Of a stretch of 64,000 bases of DNA, positions 38,277 through 50,058 are shown in pieces (positions within the stretch are counted from its first letter, which is position 1; every line of letters begins with the position of its first letter). Made by a program: the position numbers and the translations under genes. This DNA is from Maniola hyperantus (Eukaryota; Arthropoda; Insecta; Lepidoptera; Nymphalidae). Location of the stretch: NCBI RefSeq assembly GCF_902806685.2, contig NC_048552.1, forward strand, positions 8,893,662 to 8,957,661, in the 5' to 3' direction. Under the pieces are notes generated by a model. It was not told where the DNA came from. It ran no database searches and saw nothing but the letters and a program-made list of their open reading frames with translations.

Positions 38277-38485
38277 ATCATCATCATCATCAGCCTGTGG
38301 ACGTCCACTGTTGGACATAGGCCTTCCCTAAAGAGCGCCACCACACCCGGTCCTCAGCCTTCCTCATCCAGCCACTTCCCGCCAGCCTCTTTATATCGTC
38401 GGTCCATCGTGCTGGAGGGCGTCCCACACTACGCTTGCTTAAACGCGGTCTCCACTCAAGGACTTTCCGGCTCCAGCCGTGTAAA
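38277..38485 (-). repeat. 3'-end remnant of an RTE-like element
   Basis: On the minus strand a CGACCGACGATATAAAGAGG segment leads to CCAACAGTGGACGTCCACAG and (GAT)n, like the end at 553-738 but from a different subfamily. Confidence 0.5.
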
Positions 38486-38820
38486 AGCTTACTTGAGTAA
38501 AAATATATTCTATTCTATTTGTCTAATTCGATTTCAATTTCAATATGTTCAAGTTCTAGAAACAATGCAGTTAACCGTCAGGACTTCCGTTAACCTTACC
38601 AAATCTAAATAAAATTACAATTGAAATCATAATTTGATATAATAAATGTAACTAGAGACGTTAAAGCTTAGGGCAGAATGCAGAAAACGATGTTCGAAGC
38701 CGCGCGTTTTAAACGCGCGGACCGCGGTGCAATTTACCTAATCTTATTCAGTCCAATGTGAGTATACAAGAGTGCGGCGCGGTTACCACAAAGCATAGAA
38801 ATAGTCCGTAGTGATAGTTG

Positions 38821-39047
38821 TCACAACTAATATTATAAATGCGAAAGTGTGTCTGTCTGTCTTTCGTCTGTCTATCTGCTAGCCTTTCACGCTCCAACAG
38901 TTTAATTGATTTCGATGAAATTTGGTACAGATTAGCTTACATCCCTCGGAAGGACATAGGCTCTTTTTTATCCCGGAAAATTAAAGAATTCCCACGGGAT
39001 TTTTAAAAATCTCAATCCACGTGGATGAAGTCGCGGGCATCATCTAG
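38821..39047 (+). mobile_element. Helitron-like element, GTCTGTCTG family
   Basis: TCACAACTAATATTATAAAT, GTCTGTCTGTCTTTCGTCTG, and GTGGATGAAGTCGCGGGCAT then CATCTAG before T. Followed at 39056-39215 by a diverged relative of the GATCTATCAACGCACAGC family. Confidence 0.7.
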
Positions 39048-39427
39048 TATACATATAAAATACTTGCCTGACTGCCAGACTGATCTAACAACGCACAGCC
39101 TAAACCGCTGGGGTTAGAAATATGAAATTTTGAGAGTAGGTTCTTTTTATAACGTAGGGACCCACAAAGAAAGAAGTTTTTAGAAGTTCAACCCCTAAAG
39201 GGGTTAAAAAGCAGATGGAAGTTAGTATGAAAGACTGACATTTTTAAGTTACATAGATGAAAATTGGATTTTTGGATATTCCACCACCACGCTGATTTTT
39301 TGAATTCCACTAGTAATTCGCAAACCCCATAGGCAAGATACAGTACTTAATAGCAAAACGGGTTTGAACTTTGAAGAATGAATGAATATGATGACGGCTG
39401 ACGCCATGTAAATAAAGCCAGAAAATA

Positions 39428-39625
39428 CTAACGTGTCGTGTTGTATCGCGACGCGTCAGAAGCATAAGCATTGGTTTCGTACATTTAGTATGATTAAGAG
39501 ACACATTATAGTGAAGTGGCATATCGTGATGCCTTGTGTCGTGCCTCTCTCTCTAAACATACCTTAATGTATGAAACCGACGTGCTTCTGGCGCGTCATG
39601 ACTCATGACACAACACGACACGCTA
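39428..39625. mobile_element. Palindromic MITE-like element
   Basis: Inverted pairs: CTAACGTGTCGTGTTGT with ACAACACGACACGCTAC at the ends, and GCGTCAGAAGCA with GTGCTTCTGGCGC inside. Noncoding. 39630-40540 around it contains nothing else recognised. Confidence 0.6.
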
Positions 39626-40543
39626 CTGACTCGCGCGGTTTGCATCCGTGCTGATTCGCTGTCTAAACTAGTCCTAAAATAATTTGGCCATGGAGTCTGA
39701 AAAAGACGTCAGACAGTCGGGCGCCGCATAAAACAGCGTTTATCGCGTCACGACTTACGCCCACGCTTTGGCACAGATCTTCATCTTCTATAGGCCTTAG
39801 CTTTGACGGATAAGATGAAGTCTGAAGTTGGCGTGAACAATTTTGAGCCGTAGTAGCACTTTATTCGGTGATACTTATATGATTTTTTTCAGAATGATAA
39901 AATTAACTCATAAAGATAAGCGAAATTGGCTCTCATGTTTTCTGGTTGCTTCTTTCTATTTCTCCTCCGAATAAGCGATTTTGCTTGTTGTGGGAGAAGC
40001 TACAACAATGTTTCAACTGGTAGGATACCAACCAATCTAGTATCTTTTTAAGTTGTCACAGTTACTTAGCTAGATTGTCGTCGTCAAACTATGTAGAGAA
40101 ATTATTTCTATATGCGTATAATAAGGTTCTGTAGAACTAAAAGCTTACTAATGCACTTACTAACGGAAGCTCACTGACAAAAGCTTTGTTTACAAACTTA
40201 ATTAGGCAAATTGCCTCCATCATCACTATAAATTAACTTTGAAAGAACAGACATTGCTACAACCAACCAACAAAACTTTTGATGATGTAAAATTTTGCAG
40301 ATTTTCTAATTACACGGAGGACAGTTGGGATTATAACTTGGTTAAAACATCTAGCGGTTCTGCTCGTAGGTACCACACATTAATTGCACCTATAAACTGT
40401 ACCTACCTATTCATACAGGATGTAAAGTAAACGATAAGTGTGGATAATAGGATAATAAATAATCGATAGTTTCGATAGCTGCAAAGTGTCACTACATGGC
40501 ATTAACAGTCGCTTCAGTACTGTGTGAAGATATATATCATAGA

Positions 40544-40611
40544 CTAGCTGATCCCCGCGGCTTCGCCCGCGTAGATTTAGGTTTTTAAAGATCCCGTATA
40601 GCCTATGTCAC
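40544..40611 (-). repeat. Helitron-like end fragment at the edge of the inverted duplication
   Basis: CTAGCTGATCCCCGCGGCTT to GATCCCGTATAGCCTATGTC, the same end as 40980-41160 but cut after 68 bases. Confidence 0.7.
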
Positions 40612-41722
40612 TGTGGTAGGTCCTGCGTTTTACAGACAGTTTTTAGTTATAGAAAAGACCCCCTCTATTATATAGAAAAAATCTTCATTCATTGATAATA
40701 ATTACGGCCAGGTACGAAACGACACACTTGGCGATTTATACTCTATGAGTGACTATCGTTCATTCAAATGAATACGGATCGAAGGCAAATGCGCGCGCAC
40801 CCTCACGACAAATATCTGGCGAGACAACTAGGATTCCCTTCATACAGACTTACGGCCACAAATGAAAGAAAAATAAAAGAACAAAAAGAATCCCTTTGAA
40901 GCCCATGTCAAGCGTTAAGATTAGACGGTTGTTCGAAGGTCGCCCAAAGGTTTTTTCATTGTTGAGATTTTATATTGCACTAGCTGATCCCCGCGGCTTC
41001 GCCCGCGTAGATTTAGGTTTTTAAAGATCCCGTATAGCCTATGTCACTCAGGAATAATGTAGCTTTCTACTGGTGAAAGAATTTTTAAAATCGGTTCAGT
41101 AGTTCTAAAGATTACCCCCTACAAACAAACTTAACGACATTACCTCTTTATATAATACAACAACGGGCCGTGCAGCAGAAATCGTAATATTTTAATTTCG
41201 CCATAACTTCAAAACCAAACGTCCAATTTTAATCATTCAAAGACCAAATATTATCTCCATAAACTGTTCTTAGTGATGAAATCATTTATTTTGATAAGGA
41301 TTAATAGCATGAGTAAAATAAACGCGTTTAAATGTAGTCCAAAAAAAATTCAAGATTTTTAAATAAAAAAATGGTTGCTGTGCCTCACTCGACATAGATG
41401 GGTATAGTGTGTCGCGGACTTTTTTGTAGATATTTATAAGATCTACAATTAATTAGAACATTTTATGGTTCTATCTTTTATAGTTTAGGCAGCGTACGCA
41501 AAATAAGTAACTTTTCTGGTTGATTTTTTACACCTTGTGTCCGAAAAACCCAAATATCTTACGGAACCCTATTTTTTCCAAAATAAAATATAGCCTATGT
41601 TACTCGTGGATAATGTAGCTTTCGAATGGTGAAAGAATTTTTAAAATCGGTCCAGTAGTTTTTGAGCCTATTCAGTACAAACAAACAAACAAAGTTTTCC
41701 TCTTTATAATATTAGTGTAGAT
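40612..41722. repeat. Left arm of large inverted duplication
   Basis: Composed of a 367-bp segment (GTGGTAGGTCCTGCG to TTATATTGCA), a Helitron-like element (40980-41160) and a 560-bp segment to AGTGTAGAT. In reverse complement the same order is found at 44581-46479 with very few differences. Confidence 0.9.
40980..41160 (-). mobile_element. Helitron-like element, CGCGGGGATCAGCTAG family
   Basis: CTAGCTGATCCCCGCGGCTT ends the element on the minus strand; the other end reads ACCTCTTTATATAATACAAC. Two copies lie in the right arm (45772-45932, 45933-46111). Confidence 0.7.
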
Positions 41723-41728
41723 TTCGTC

Positions 41729-41815
41729 ACTGGCAGCAAGCGAGCCGTAGCTTTGTGTGGTCAGAGCGTCGGGCGCAATCCCAGAAGCCGCGGGTTCGAT
41801 TCCTACCGGTCCTCA
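41729..41815 (+). repeat. tRNA-like SINE head
   Basis: GTAGCTTTGTGTGGTCAGAG resembles an A box and GCGGGTTCGATTCCTACCGG a B box at tRNA spacing. No body was recognised. It begins just after the left arm of the inverted duplication. Confidence 0.5.
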
Positions 41816-42189
41816 ATTTTTAATATGTATTTAAAATTTTTAGGAATAAATAATCGTCTTAATACAAGAGATATTTTTGAATCCGTGAATTTGGTATAGA
41901 TACTCGTATCTACTGGTCAGCTGGTAAAGAACACTGTATCATTGAATTATAAAAAAATGGATCTAGTCGACATTTTGAGTTCGATGATAAATTCCTTGTC
42001 CCATACATATTTTATAAAGCATACTTACACATAACTATCGATTTCACCCTATTTCCCTTCATCAGATGAGTATTTGTAGTTAGTCAAACCATTTAAATGT
42101 ATTATTTTTGTTGTGCTACTAAAGAAAAAAAATCTTGCTACTTAAAAATATTGAAATATCGAATTGATGCCTAAAACGACCCTTCTTTA

Positions 42190-42213
42190 ATATAATAATA
42201 ATAATAATAATAA
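42190..42213 (+). repeat. (ATA)n microsatellite
   Basis: Tandem AATAAT units followed by AGTTTTTTATTGTCAGGCAT. Confidence 0.8.
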
Positions 42214-42496
42214 TAGTTTTTTATTGTCAGGCATAAAACCCATAAACACATTTAATGAGAACAAGGCTTAAGGAACGGGGGTGGGGGAAATTGGGGAAAT
42301 GAGAAGATCAAAGTTTGTACTGACTACTGTGTACGGGCGTAAGTGCGAGTAGATAGCGTACCTGACTAGCAATATAAAATAGACTAATCGATTTTGTCTG
42401 TGACCTGAAAACAACCGTGTACCTTGAACATCCATCCGGTTACCCACACATGCCAAAGTCGCATACAAGAGTTTGTTATATGTATGTTTGTCATAG

Positions 42497-42786
42497 TGGT
42501 ACTGATTCTGAGCACACCTAAATTTTAGAGTATTTGCATCCTCTTCTTACTAAAGTATTATGAAAAGGACAGACACAGTTTGACAGTTTTAAATTCAATT
42601 TTGAGCTGCCAGACCTCGTGACATTAGCTGCCAGTTGCGAGCCTACTGTTTAAATTTGTAGCGTGCACTAAAATTTAGAGTCTTTAAATGTAAAATTCAT
42701 GTTCCGTCCTTTTTTAGCAATATTAAAAAGAGAAAGATGCAGATACTTTAAATTTAGTTTAGAGAAAGACAAGAGAATCGGTGCCA
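42497..42786. mobile_element. MITE with TGGYACYGATTCYG ends (copy 2)
   Basis: Collinear with 4462-4752 over its length (GAGTATTTGCATCCTCTTCT, GAGCCTACTGTTTAAATTTG) and with the same inverted ends. It lies in the spacer of the large inverted duplication. Confidence 0.75.
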
Positions 42787-43081
42787 GTGCTTACGCTAAA
42801 AAAATTTGTTAATTATTAAAATATATGTTTACCTGCCCGGTTCTGTCTATTGTATAACGCTTCGCTGTTCTTTACAAATTCTATTATTAGGTGATTTTTT
42901 CTAATTCTATTTCTAAGGGATTCAATAACAATCTATTTTAATAATTAATAGGCTATGGAAATATCATCTTTTCTATATTTACCGATATTTTTATTTCTAA
43001 CGAATAAGCGGTGTCTATATTAAGAGAAAGCGTAGGCTGCATTGCTATACCCAGGTACAGGTGGTCCCTTATCTTAGAAAA

Positions 43082-43165
43082 ATCTTATCTTAGCACAAGC
43101 TTTACGCTTAGTTGGAGGGGAAAGGGGAATATTAGTCATCATGATAAGCTTGACTGATATTCTTT
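43082..43165 (-). repeat. Reverse copy of the ATATTAGYCATGTTAAA repeat fragment
   Basis: AGCACAAGCTTTACGCTTAG and GGGGAATATTAGTCATCATG correspond to the 6276-6370 fragment read on the other strand. Confidence 0.5.
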
Positions 43166-43447
43166 AAAAAAACCGGCCAAGTGCGAGTCAGGCTCGCGCA
43201 ATGAGGGTTCCGTACTACAGTCGTATTTTCTCGACATTTTGCACGATAATTCAAAAACTATGATGCATTAAAATAAATAAAAATCTGTTTTAGAATGTAC
43301 GGGTGAAGACCTTTCATATGTTACCCCACTTTGATATAGTCACTCACTTTGAAAGTTGAAAATACTAATTATTAGTTCATGACCACAGACAGCAGACAGA
43401 CAGACAACAAAGTGATCCTATAAGGGTTCCGTTTTTCCTTTTCCTTT
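43166..43447 (+). repeat. GGCCAAGTGCGAGTC repeat with internal deletion
   Basis: Begins AACCGGCCAAGTGCGAGTCA; jumps from GTTCATGACCACA directly to CAGACAGACAACAAAGTGAT, skipping about 150 bases present at 37581-38041. Confidence 0.72.
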
Positions 43448-43481
43448 TTTGTATTGTTATAGGCAGGTTACCTTGTATGTA

Positions 43482-43592
43482 AAGTACGCAACAAATCGAG
43501 ATGGCAATCGAGCAGGCAACGCCCTTCCACGCCCGCTTAGCCATCGCGCTTACCCAGTGCTGGCGAGCGCGGGTGACGTGCGGTGTGCGGGC
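43482..43592. repeat. AGTACGCNACAGGTCGAG MITE, decayed copy
   Basis: AAGTACGCAACAAATCGAGA then a GC-rich middle; the right inverted end is not intact. Confidence 0.5.
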
Positions 43593-43676
43593 GCATTTGT
43601 TAAACTAACTACTTTAAATTAACTACTTTATATTTCCCCTTTTTTGTGTTCCGCTAATTCTGCCGGCGTGTGTATT

Positions 43677-43882
43677 ATAAAAGGGGTAAAGTTTGTACCT
43701 AAGTTTGTGAGTTTGTTTGTAGGAAGTAATTTCTGGAATTACTGAATCGATTTTGAAAATTCTTTCACCAGTAGAAGCTGCATTATTCCTGAGTGACATA
43801 AGCTATATTTTATTTTCAAAAAATTATAGATCCCGAAATTTGTAATAAGCTACCTGTGCGAAGCCGGGGCGGTCGCTTATTT
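43677..43882 (+). repeat. Helitron-like fragment ending CGAAGCCGGGGCGG
   Basis: GTTTGTTTGTAGGAAGTAAT, CACCAGTAGAAGCTGCATTA and TGCGAAGCCGGGGCGGTCGC; related to 52061-52285 at the end and to 45772-45932 in the middle. Confidence 0.55.
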
Positions 43883-44352
43883 AATGTAAGAGCGACACAG
43901 CACAAACTAAGAAAAAATTTAAGCATCAAACATCATCATACAACAATTTTGAGATAACTATATGCCTTTTAATATCTTCCTACTCAATATTCAGAGTTAA
44001 CAGTCAGACATTCTGCTAATTACAGACTATTATACGGTCTTAACAAAAGGCTTAACAAAACATTTATCAAGTATTTTATATGAACACTAGCTTATGCTCG
44101 CGACTTCGTCCGCGTAGACAACATTTTCAAACCCCTATTTCACCCCCTTAGGGGTTTAATTTACATTTTTTTTGTCTTTTCTCTTTGTATTATATTTAGA
44201 TATAAAGCTCAAAATAAAGACCGGTGCAAAAAAGTAAGTAAACGTTGGAATTATAAAGCTGCTTAAATAACTCTTTAAATAAACAGTAGTTACGAGAGTT
44301 ATCATTTCAAAATAAGTTTGTAGATATGTAGAGTACCTATTTTTTCTTTAAT

Positions 44353-44522
44353 ATATAAAACAAAAAATATGTTTCTACCTGTGTCCGTTTTAGACTTTGA
44401 AACCATCTAACCGATGTGCTCCAAACCGATTTCATTAGAAATGCAATAATGAGAAGATGGTTTTAGTTGGGTTTTTTAAAGTTTTTTTAGCGTAGTAGCA
44501 CACGCCGGCTTTCCGCTAGTCT

Positions 44523-44523
<1 letters not shown>
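44353..44523 (+). mobile_element. Helitron-like element ending CACACGCCGGCTTTCCGCTAGT
   Basis: GTTTCTACCTGTGTCCGTTT, ATCTAACCGATGTGCTCCAA, then AGTAGCACACGCCGGCTTTC and CCGCTAG before T. A second copy is at 60186-60370. Confidence 0.6.

Positions 44524-44580
<57 letters not shown>
44524..44580 (+). repeat. (TA)n microsatellite
   Basis: A long uninterrupted TA run directly before the right arm of the inverted duplication. Slippage here would make its length polymorphic. Confidence 0.9.
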
Positions 44581-44582
<2 letters not shown>

Positions 44583-44602
44583 CTACACTAATATTATAAA
44601 GA

Positions 44603-44658
44603 GGAAAACTTTGTTTGTTTGTTTGTTTGTTTGTTTGTTTGTTTGTTTGTTTGTTTGA
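44603..44658 (+). repeat. (TTTG)n microsatellite in both tandem units
   Basis: GTTTGTTTGTTTG run here and again at 45209-45256; in the left arm (41690) the matching run is much shorter. Confidence 0.85.
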
Positions 44659-45932
44659 TTGTACTGAATAGGCTCAAAAACTACTGGACCGATTTTAAAA
44701 ATTCTTTCACCATTCGAAAGCTACATTATCCACGAGTAACATAGGCTATATTTTATTTTGGAAAAAATAGGGTTCCGTAAGATATTTGGGTTTTTCGGAC
44801 ACAAGGTGTAAAAAATCAACCAGAAAAGTTACTTATTTTGCGTACGCTGCCTAAACTATAAAGATAGAACCATAAAATGTTCTAATTAATTGTAGATCTT
44901 ATAAATATCTACAAAAAGTCCGCGACACACTATACCCATCTATGTCGAGTGAGCCACAGCAACCATTTTTTTATTTAAAAATCTTGAATTTTTTTTGGAC
45001 TACATTTAAACGCGTTTATTTTACTCATGCTATTAATCCTTATCAAAATAAATGATTTCATCACTAAGAACAGTTTATGGAGATAATATTTGGTCTTTGA
45101 ATGATTAAAATTGGACGTTTGGTTTTGAAGTTATGGCGAAATTAAAATATTACGATTTCTGCTGCACGGCCCGTTGTATTTCTACACTAATATTATAAAG
45201 AGGAAAACTTTGTTTGTTTGTTTGTTTGTTTGTTTGTTTGTTTGTTTGTTTGTTTGTACTGAATAGGCTCAAAAACTACTGGACCGATTTTAAAAATTCT
45301 TTCACCATTCGAAAGCTACATTATCCACGAGTAACATAGGCTATATTTTATTTTGGAAAAAAATAGGGTTCCGTAAGATATTTGGGTTTTTCGGACACAA
45401 GGTGTAAAAAATCAACCAGAAAAGTTACTTATTTTGCGTACGCTGCCTAAACTATAAAAGATAGAACCATAAAATGTTCTAATTAATTGTAGATCTTATA
45501 AATATCTACAAAAAAGTCCGCGACACACTATACCCATCTATGTCGAGTGAGGCACAGCAAACCATTTTTTTTATTTAAAAATCTTGAATTTTTTTGGACT
45601 ACATTTAAACGCGTTTATTTTACTCATGCTATTAATCCTTATCAAATAAATGATTTCATCACTAAGAACAGTTTATGGAGATAATATTTGGTCTTTGAAT
45701 GATTAAAATTGGACGTTTGGTTTTGAAGTTATGGCGAAATTAAAATATTACGATTTCTGCTGCACGGCCCGATGTCGTTAAGTTTGTTTGTAGGGGGTAA
45801 TCTTTAGAACTACTGAACCGATTTTAAAAATTCTTTCACCAGTAGAAAGCTACATTATTCCTGAGTGACATAGGCTATACGGGATCTTTAAAAACCTAAA
45901 TCTACGCGGGCGAAGCCGCGGGGATCAGCTAG

Positions 45933-46111
45933 TATTATATAAAGAGGTAATGTCGTTAAGTTTGTTTGTAGGGGGTAATCTTTAGAACTACTGAACCGAT
46001 TTTAAAAAATTCTTTCACCAGTAGAAAGCTACATTATTCCTGAGTGACATAGGCTATACGGGATCTTTAAAAACCTAAATCTACGCGGGCGAAGCCGCGG
46101 GGATCAGCTAG
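45933..46111 (+). mobile_element. Helitron-like element, second tandem copy
   Basis: TATTATATAAAGAGGTAATG to GCGAAGCCGCGGGGATCAGC then CTAG; nearly identical to 45772-45932 directly before it. Confidence 0.7.
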
Positions 46112-46489
46112 TGCAATATAAAATCTCAACAATGAAAAAACCTTTGGGCGACCTTCGAACAACCGTCTAATCTTAACGCTTGACATGGGCTTCAAAGGGA
46201 TTCTTTTTGTTCTTTTATTTTTCTTTCATTTGTGGCCGTAAGTCTGTATGAAGGGAATCCTAGTTGTCTCGCCAGATATTTGTCGTGAGGGTGCGCGCGC
46301 ATTTGCCTTCGATCCGTATTCATTTGAATGAACGATAGTCACTCATAGAGTATAAATCGCCAAGTGTGTCGTTTCGTACCTGGCCGTAATTATTATCAAT
46401 GAATGAAGATTTTTTCTATATAATAGAGGGGGTCTTTTCTATAACTAAAAACTGTCTGTAAAACGCAGGACCTACCACACAGTCTTTTT

Positions 46490-48030
46490 TCCTGTACCTC
46501 TAATTTTAAATCTTTCATCTTTGAAGGATTCATTCTTGAGTTTTTATGTGAAGAGACGTAAAATATATATCTAGCTAACCGATTAAGGGAAGCTTAATGT
46601 TGAAGAATATTCATTGAAAATGAAAAAAAAAAAGAAGTAATCATTTTGAATTTCTAATATATATTTCTATAATAATAATTAATATATTAATAAGTATCAT
46701 TATTTAAAAGAATATTTAATAATAGGTACTTACTTGAATCTTAGAATAAGACGTGAATATTTAAAACCATGAATACGCATAGTAATTAATTAGCCTTAAC
46801 TCTGTATAGAGACTAAAAAAGTAATACTTAATTTGTGGAGGTGAAGTATTTATATGGAATTCTTTTCAAACTGCTAATTGAATCGTAAGGTTGCACTCGT
46901 TTCCGTTTGCACTATAATTTGCACACGAGTTTGACAACTCGATGGAAATAGAAAGTAAGACCTACCTTCCCGCCCACGTTTATGGATAAATAATAGGCCC
47001 TTGCTTGCCTATTTTTCTAAGACACGAGGAAAATACACGCAGAGAATTTTTTTTTCCTTAAATATTTTATGGAGGCGGCACCCGTAATTTTCATACTCCT
47101 AATGCTTTTCACAGACATACATAAATAATAAACAATATTAAATCTATGTACGTGATTTACCAAAATATAATTTCGACGCCAATTCAGTACGGATTATATA
47201 AAAACCTGACACAGATAGGACGTGGTTTGGAGCTTAAAGCACCCTAAGCTGTTGCTCGATTTTAATAACTACGTTGGTAACTTAACGACGAGACGACTTT
47301 AGGTACGAGTAATCCTGACATAAGACGAATGTTCAAAAATAAAACTCTACTTTTATATTTATTTTTATAAAAGAAAATATCTGTTAATATTCAACATAAT
47401 ATATTTTTGTATCTAGCTCTATATTTATCGAGAAGCGAGGAGAAATTACGAATGTTAATTCATCTCCTACAATAATAAGCACGATAATATAACAGTCTAT
47501 AAAGTTAACAAATCTAGGTTACATATTGGTTTCTTGGAATCCCGGGCCCTAAACTAGAAAAGTTTCTATCTTAAGGACCACTGTCTAATATCCATCATTA
47601 TATTGTATTCTTATATCCTTTTTTATACCAATTGAAAATAATTGGTATTTGAGCTTTCGGCTAAAAATGAATAAATACGTGTTTCACTATTTTTGGAAAT
47701 TCCTGTCATGGGAGTGTCCGTCATTTTTCAAATTATAGATAGACTTTCGGTTGAAAATGAAGACATACGTGTTTCAGGAATTTATTAAATCAACGACCTC
47801 AAATCGGTGGGGTTGGTTTGAAACTTTGAAACTTGGTATGTAGTTTTTCTTTATAACGTAGACCCCACTGCGAAAGAATTTCCAGAAATTCGACCCGAGC
47901 CAAGCCGGGTAGTAGCCTAGCATTTTCCCCTGTGAAATAAAGTACTATACCTACCTATATTAATATCGAAGACCTAAGTATTCAATATAACTTTCAACTT
48001 GACACCTCTTGCGTTCCTGAGAAAAAGTTA
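46490..48030. other. Intergenic stretch, mostly unrecognised
   Basis: AT-rich. 47790-47925 resembles a diverged Helitron-like copy (ACGTAGACCCCACTGCGAAA). Nothing coding was seen. Confidence 0.35.
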
Positions 48031-48034
48031 AAGA

Positions 48035-48102
48035 CAGACAGACAACAAAGTGATCCTATAAGGGTTCCGTTTTTCCTTTTGAGGTACGGGACCCTAAAAA
48101 GT
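48035..48102 (+). repeat. End fragment of the GGTTCCGT repeat
   Basis: GACAGACAACAAAGTGATCC to TTTTGAGGTACGGGACCCTA. Confidence 0.65.
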
Positions 48103-48238
48103 AGTACCTATCTATACTTCGTTCGGCGAGGAACTTTGTACCGAGAGTTCTACAACTAATAACCGACAGAGTTGGAACACTGATATATAAAATAAACGCG
48201 CTGGTATGAAACACGAATGATGACAAAACTTGTAAGCA

Positions 48239-48474
48239 CTAGCTTATTCCCGCAACTTCGTCCGCGTGGACTACCTACATAAATTTTAAACCCCTATTTT
48301 ACCCCATTAGGGGTTGAATTTTCAAAAATCCTTTCATAGCGGATGACTACGTCATAACAGCTTATCTGCATGCCAAATTTCAGCCCGATCCGTCTAGTAG
48401 TTTGAGCTGTGCGTTGATAGATCAGTGAGACAGTCAGTCATTCAGTCAGCTTTTATATAATAGATTGATTATTA
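48239..48474 (-). mobile_element. Helitron-like element, GATCTATCAACGCACAGC family
   Basis: CTAGCTTATTCCCGCAACTT at the left, GCTTTTATATAATAGA at the right, full middle between. Confidence 0.68.
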
Positions 48475-48659
48475 CATTTTGCACTATAACTGCCGAATAC
48501 TGAAACGTCTCTTAGGAACTTCTTAAATACTAAGTGTAATTTTCACATTTTTAGGGTACCGCTGGCTGGCTGGCTTTTCCGCAGGCGGGTAAAAAGGAAC
48601 CCTTATTTATAGGATCACTATCATTATCACTTATCATATCACTATCAACTTATTTAAAA

Positions 48660-49835
48660 AAAGGTATTAAAAATAAACAAAAATTAAAAATAGTAATAAG
48701 TCAGAATATTAATCAAATTGTGTACCTACAAAAAACTTTATTTATGTTAGTCTACAACATAAAGAACCTTGTCATCATTATGAAACTACCCAGCAATTTA
48801 CATTACAGTTCTCTTGAAAATTGCTGGCGTGAGGCCAGTAAAGACCCAATAACAGTCCTCTGTAATGAAATCCTTTCTTCAGTAAAGTAGCCGATTCCGA
48901 GCAAATGAGCGAAAATAACTATACTTACTCATTTTCGAAATTATGTGTCTGATTAGCCGCAATGTTTATTTTCACAGAAAATTGATACTTATTTGACGGT
49001 TTTATGTTAAAAAAAGACCAGCAATTTTAACTATTTATCACGCAGAGTAATAAAATACTTTGGCATTACGTCAGCATGCACGACCCGATCTAATTATTGT
49101 GGAATTCAGTACCTATGTACGATTATTACAGTGTGAGGTGGTAACTGACTTTTGTAGTGAAAAAAAATCAAGTTTGACCATTTGGCATTTGGACAAGAGT
49201 TTTAAATGAAAAAATGGGTAAATAATTCCGAAATATAATTGTGGATTGATATCGGTCCATGTAGTGAGGGGGCGAGGCTGCGCGCGCAGTTGCATTTCGC
49301 TACCACCCGCCTCAGTCTGTCCCACGCTACGAGCTACATGAAACCGCTACGTCGCCGTAGCACCGTAGCTATTTTAATTCACTGACTGTGTATTGTGACG
49401 AAACGGGATTATAAAGGAAGGTAGGCTTTGTCGATATCAATGTATTGATGTTCTATTTGTAACTTTTGTTACTCATGAAGGAAAAACTTCGTTAGTTTGT
49501 GTACTATTAGTGTTGTAATAAAAACAAATGCTTATTAGAAAGCGCTTTTGTCCTATTCCATCAATTTACGTTATTTTTCTTACCCTTAAGTGTTGATATA
49601 GTTACATAGAGATATTTTTTCAATAAATCGTTCTATATTTCCTAATAGTGTGTTAAATGGGTTATTTATATATAATACCAGTGAAGTTTGGTTGTTGCGG
49701 CGCCATATTAAGTTTATTAGATAATGTATTAAAAGGCAGACTCAATTACGTTCTGGATGCAATTTGAAGTATTGAGCTGAGAATGCGTGGGCATTATGAC
49801 TTTTCTTTGAAGTGTAAGAATAGCTTATATGTAAC
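48660..49835. other. Intergenic stretch, no feature recognised
   Basis: AT-rich with one GC-rich patch at 49260-49360 (GGGCGAGGCTGCGCGCGCAG, then CGCTACGTCGCCGTAGC). No coding or repeat identity could be given. Confidence 0.3.
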
Positions 49836-49837
49836 TA

Positions 49838-50058
49838 TAGCTTATGCCCACGACTTCGTTCGCGTGGACTACACAAATTTTGAAACCCCTGTTTACCCCC
49901 TTAGGGTTAAATTTTCAAAAATCCTTTCTTAGCGGACGCCTACGTCATAATAGCTATCTGTATGCCAATTCAGCCCGATCCGTCCAGTGGTTTCCGCTGT
50001 GCGTTGATAGATCAGTCAGTCAGTCTGCTTTTCCTTCTGATATATATACATATATAAG
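49838..50058 (-). mobile_element. Helitron-like element, GATCTATCAACGCACAGC family
   Basis: TAGCTTATGCCCACGACTTC at the left to CTGCTTTTCCTTCTGATATA at the right. Confidence 0.62.

Larger units (their letters stand above)
44581..46479. repeat. Right arm of large inverted duplication, with tandem copies
   Basis: Two tandem copies of a 600-bp unit (44581-45180, 45181-45776) each begin TCTACACTAATATTATAAAG and end GCTGCACGGCCCG. Two Helitron-like copies and the 367-bp segment follow. Only single copies exist in the left arm. Confidence 0.9.

Noticed and set aside
49260..49360. GC-rich patch as a CpG-type promoter or exon
   Set aside because: No start, splice pattern or recognisable protein; left as unassigned.
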